A stretch of DNA of 35,411 nt from NCBI GenBank assembly GCA_949294395.1, contig CASFGU010000006.1, forward strand, positions 1 through 35,411, in the 5' to 3' direction. Position 1 is the stretch's first letter, and every line of letters begins with the position of its first letter. A model generated the notes under the pieces. That model made no database searches. It saw only the letters and a list, made by a program, of their open reading frames with translations, and was not told the origin of the DNA. The DNA comes from an uncultured bacterium. GTDB lineage: Bacteria > Cyanobacteriota > Vampirovibrionia > Gastranaerophilales > Gastranaerophilaceae. Below, one piece after another: positions 33,343-35,411 of this stretch. The position numbers and the translations under genes were made by a program.

Positions 33343-34047
33343 ATGTTGGATCGTATACAAATTACTAAAGAAGTAGAAGAAATGTGCTGCGTAAAACGCG
33401 GCGTTAAAGGTGAACCTGCTCCTATCCCGCAGGAAGGAGAATGGACAAAGTCTAAAGAAATTAAAGATATTTCAGGTTTAACACACGGCTGCGGCTGCTG
33501 TGCACCTCAACAGGGCACCTGTAAATTAACTCTTAACGTTAAAAACGGTATTATTCAGGAAGCGTTAGTTGAAACTCTCGGCTGCTCCGGTATGACCCAC
33601 TCGGCTGCTATGGCTGCTGAAATTCTTCCGGGTAAAACAATTCTTGAAGCTTTAAATACTGACCTTGTCTGCGACGCAATTAACGTTGCAATGAGAGAAC
33701 TGTTCCTGCAAATCGTTTACGGACGTACACAAACAGCGTTCTCAGAAGGCGGACTTCCGGTAGGCGCAGGGCTTGAAGATTTAGGAAAAGGTCTCCGTTC
33801 TCAGGTAGGTACTATTTTCTCAACAAAACAGAAAGGCCCTAGGTACCTTGAAGTTGCTGAAGGTTACGTACTCGAACTCGGACTTGACAAAAACGATGAA
33901 ATCATTGGTTACAAGTTCGTTCACTTAGGTAAATTCATGGAAGCCGTTAAAAAAGGCATGGATCCTAAAGAAGCTCTGGAAAAATTCACTGGTACTTACG
34001 GTAGATTTGCTGAAGCTGTGAAGAAAATCGACCCGAGAGTGGAATAA
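33343..34047 (+). CDS. NifU/IscU-like cysteine-rich protein
   Basis: A 234-residue protein related to iron-sulfur scaffold proteins (NifU N-terminal domain). It has a cysteine cluster, HGCGCCAPQQGTC (Cys50, 52, 53, 60), then the LVETLGCSGMTHSAAMAAE segment (Cys81) that matches the scaffold's conserved loop. The C-terminal 90 residues (YLEVAEGYVLELGLDKNDEI) are beyond the scaffold domain. Two further cysteines are at 15-16. AGGGAG precedes ATG and a consensus promoter drives it. It pairs with a GGGtGRT-family gene; as far as I know such pairs recur in other anaerobes and their joint role is not established. isc/suf genes are absent here. Confidence 0.83.
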   Translation: MLDRIQITKEVEEMCCVKRGVKGEPAPIPQEGEWTKSKEIKDISGLTHGCGCCAPQQGTCKLTLNVKNGIIQEALVETLGCSGMTHSAAMAAEILPGKTILEALNTDLVCDAINVAMRELFLQIVYGRTQTAFSEGGLPVGAGLEDLGKGLRSQVGTIFSTKQKGPRYLEVAEGYVLELGLDKNDEIIGYKFVHLGKFMEAVKKGMDPKEALEKFTGTYGRFAEAVKKIDPRVE

Positions 34048-34052
34048 AACTG

Positions 34053-34150
34053 TTGAAAAGTTGATAGGTTTAACGGTTGAAAAGTTATTACCTGATTTAA
34101 TTTATAATTTCCTAGCCGTTCAACTATTCACCCATTCAACCTTTAAACTA
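34053..34150. repeat. Octamer GTTGAANN repeat between the NifU-like and GGGtGRT genes
   Basis: Left side: GTTGAAAA-GTTGATAG, then GTTTAACG-GTTGAAAA. The right side (CCGTTCAACTATTCACCC) is the inverse of similar units. It fills the spacer between two co-directional genes and can fold as a long hairpin, like the element at 925-1000 in the groE operon. Confidence 0.7.
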
Positions 34151-34182
34151 ATAATAAAGTAAGAAATTAAGAGGAAAATAAA

Positions 34183-35187
34183 ATGACAGTAAAATTTGAA
34201 GGACAGGACAGACGTCAGGCTAAATTAAATAAAATTTTGCCTGAGTACGGTTTCAAATCTTTAGAAGACGCTAAAGCATTATGCGATTCTAAAGGCGTAA
34301 ACGTTGATGAAATCGTTAAAGGAATTCAGCCTATTGCATTTGAAAATGCTGTTTGGGCTTATACTCTAGGCGCTGCAATTGCAATCCAAAAAGGCGCAAA
34401 AGATGCTGCCGAAGCAGCAAGTTTAATCGGTGAGGGTTTGCAGGCATTTTGCGTACCGGGTTCAGTAGGCGACACAAGAAAAGTAGGCTTAGGTCACGGT
34501 AATCTTGCAGCAATGCTTTTAAGAGAAGAAACAAAATGCTTCTGCTTTTTAGCAGGTCACGAATCTTTCGCGGCAGCAGAAGGTGCTATTGGTATTGCAA
34601 GAAACGCTAATAAAGTAAGAAAAGAACCTTTAAGAGTAATCTTGAACGGTCTTGGTAAAGACGCTGCATATATCATCTCCAGAATCAACGGTTTTACATC
34701 TGTTGAAACTAAATATGATTACAAAACAGGCGAATTAAAAATCGTTAAAGAACAGCCGTTCTCAGATGGCGAAAGAGCAAAAGTTAAATGCTACGGTGCT
34801 GATGATGTATCAGAAGGTGTAGCTATTATGATTCACGAAGGTGTTGATGTTTCTATCACAGGTAACTCAACTAACCCTACACGCTTCCAGCACCCTGTTG
34901 CAGGTACTTACAAAAAATGGTGCTATGAAAACGGAAGAAAATATTTCTCAGTAGCATCAGGCGGCGGTACAGGAAGAACTCTTCACCCTGATAACGTTGC
35001 AGCCGGCCCTGCATCATACGGTATGACAGATACTATGGGCAGAATGCACGGCGATGCACAGTTTGCAGGATCATCATCAGTTCCGGCACACGTAGAAATG
35101 ATGGGTATCATCGGTATGGGTAACAACCCTATGGTTGGTGCAACTGTTGCAGTAGCTGTTGCTGTTGCTGGTGCTCTTAACAAATAG
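34183..35187 (+). CDS. GGGtGRT-family protein
   Basis: A 334-residue cytoplasmic protein carrying SGGGTGRTLHPDN, the signature (GGGTGRT at residues 260-266) that names Pfam's GGGtGRT family, whose biochemical function I do not know to be established. Other conserved-looking stretches: SLIGEGLQAFCVPGSVGDTRKVG, GLGHGNLAAMLL, CFLAGHESFAAAEGA, and the Gly/Met-rich end MMGIIGMGNNPMVGATVAVAV. There are six cysteines but no CxxC. The ribosome site AAGAGGA is before ATG. Codon use is regular and ribosomal-protein-like, suggesting high expression. It follows the NifU-like gene after a repeat-filled 135-base gap. Confidence 0.88.
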   Translation: MTVKFEGQDRRQAKLNKILPEYGFKSLEDAKALCDSKGVNVDEIVKGIQPIAFENAVWAYTLGAAIAIQKGAKDAAEAASLIGEGLQAFCVPGSVGDTRKVGLGHGNLAAMLLREETKCFCFLAGHESFAAAEGAIGIARNANKVRKEPLRVILNGLGKDAAYIISRINGFTSVETKYDYKTGELKIVKEQPFSDGERAKVKCYGADDVSEGVAIMIHEGVDVSITGNSTNPTRFQHPVAGTYKKWCYENGRKYFSVASGGGTGRTLHPDNVAAGPASYGMTDTMGRMHGDAQFAGSSSVPAHVEMMGIIGMGNNPMVGATVAVAVAVAGALNK

Positions 35188-35207
35188 TTTTAATAAAAAT
35201 AAAAAAC

Positions 35208-35240
35208 AAAAAGCCTTCTGTGAATCAGGGGGCTTTTTTT
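35208..35240 (+). terminator. Terminator after the GGGtGRT gene
   Basis: AAAAGCCTTCTG-TGAAT-CAGGGGGCTTTT stem-loop (with G-T pairs) and a seven-T run. Confidence 0.85.
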
Positions 35241-35249
35241 ATTTGAAAA

Positions 35250-35411
35250 AGTATGATATAATAAAAAAGGGCATAGGAAAATCCAAAGGGATGCTGTCAC
35301 CGGGAGCCATTTTGCACGAAAACAAGTTTTCGGCAAAAGAAGGCAAATAAATTCAGCATGACAAAAGTAAGGTACCAGACATCTTTGAAGTAAAATCAGA
35401 GCAGGCTCAGA
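35250..35411 (+). repeat. Dispersed repeat, copy 2 (cut by the right edge)
   Basis: Nearly identical to 1411-1530 over the first 120 bases, then looser similarity (TCAGAGCAGGCTCAGA against TCAGGGCAGACTCTGA) to the edge. The open frame of copy 1 ends early here with TAA at 35348-35350, supporting a noncoding repeat. In copy 1 a prepilin gene follows. Confidence 0.75.

Overview
The window looks like a low-GC bacterial chromosome, most plausibly a host-associated non-photosynthetic relative of cyanobacteria (Melainabacteria/Vampirovibrionia, order Gastranaerophilales). This is an inference from four things. Three prepilin-like proteins carry the FTLAEVLITLGIIG-type start that I associate with that group. 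The GyrA C-terminal domain has a [10 protein letters not shown] sequence in place of the usual GyrA box. Two promoters carry boxes matching the cyanobacterial HLR1/RpaB consensus. The intergenic DNA is rich in short tandem and palindromic repeats. No rRNA, tRNA, CRISPR array, transposase or phage gene was seen.

Layout. 1-1300: groES-groEL on the minus strand, groEL running off the left edge, with an octamer repeat between the two genes. 1356-2820: repeat-rich DNA leading into a prepilin gene whose start is separated from its body by an 11-G run and whose leader is built from dispersed palindromic repeats. 2888-5160: a solitary fusA. 5243-5398: a 51-residue gene on the minus strand with a palindrome at its promoter. 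5599-9101: a pterin-binding methyltransferase, a secreted TPR protein and a small lipoprotein. 9137-10232: an unknown protein behind an HLR1-like box and a GATAG pentamer repeat. 10292-12844: gyrA. 12928-18703: two HTH-regulator/prepilin divergent pairs in opposite orientation, enclosing rmlC-rmlB-rmlD and followed by rmlA, a complete dTDP-L-rhamnose route. 18736-21908: proB, proA and a prephenate dehydrogenase. 21997-25198: a small hydrophobic-ended protein, a candidate structured RNA, a WecA/TagO-type transferase and glyA, all minus. 25218-25775: a repeat element bounded by 21-bp inverted ends. 25818-29565: alr, a short lpd-like gene, a small secreted protein (minus) and lipA. 29615-30458: a beta-barrel-like protein behind the second HLR1/pentamer promoter. 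30588-33264: a secreted GH13-like hydrolase and an unknown membrane-anchored protein. 33283-35187: a NifU-like protein and a GGGtGRT-family protein. 35250-end: a second copy of the repeat found at 1411.

Themes. Most genes are housekeeping: chaperonin, translation, topoisomerase, proline, tyrosine, serine/glycine and D-alanine metabolism, and lipoate synthesis. The envelope theme is strong: rhamnose donor synthesis, a lipid-linked sugar initiator, prepilins, secreted TPR, lipoprotein and barrel-like products. Regulation is unusually legible. Several genes have a -10 hexamer six or seven bases before ATG and so are probably leaderless. The two HTH/prepilin pairs share overlapping divergent promoters with inverted repeats, and a few switches (G11, A-tract frameshift, pentamer count) could vary expression.

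The best candidates for something new are the HLR1/pentamer promoter pair, the inverted prepilin duplication around the rhamnose genes, the prepilin leader made of repeats, the structured RNA at 22622-22790, and the NifU-like/GGGtGRT pair.
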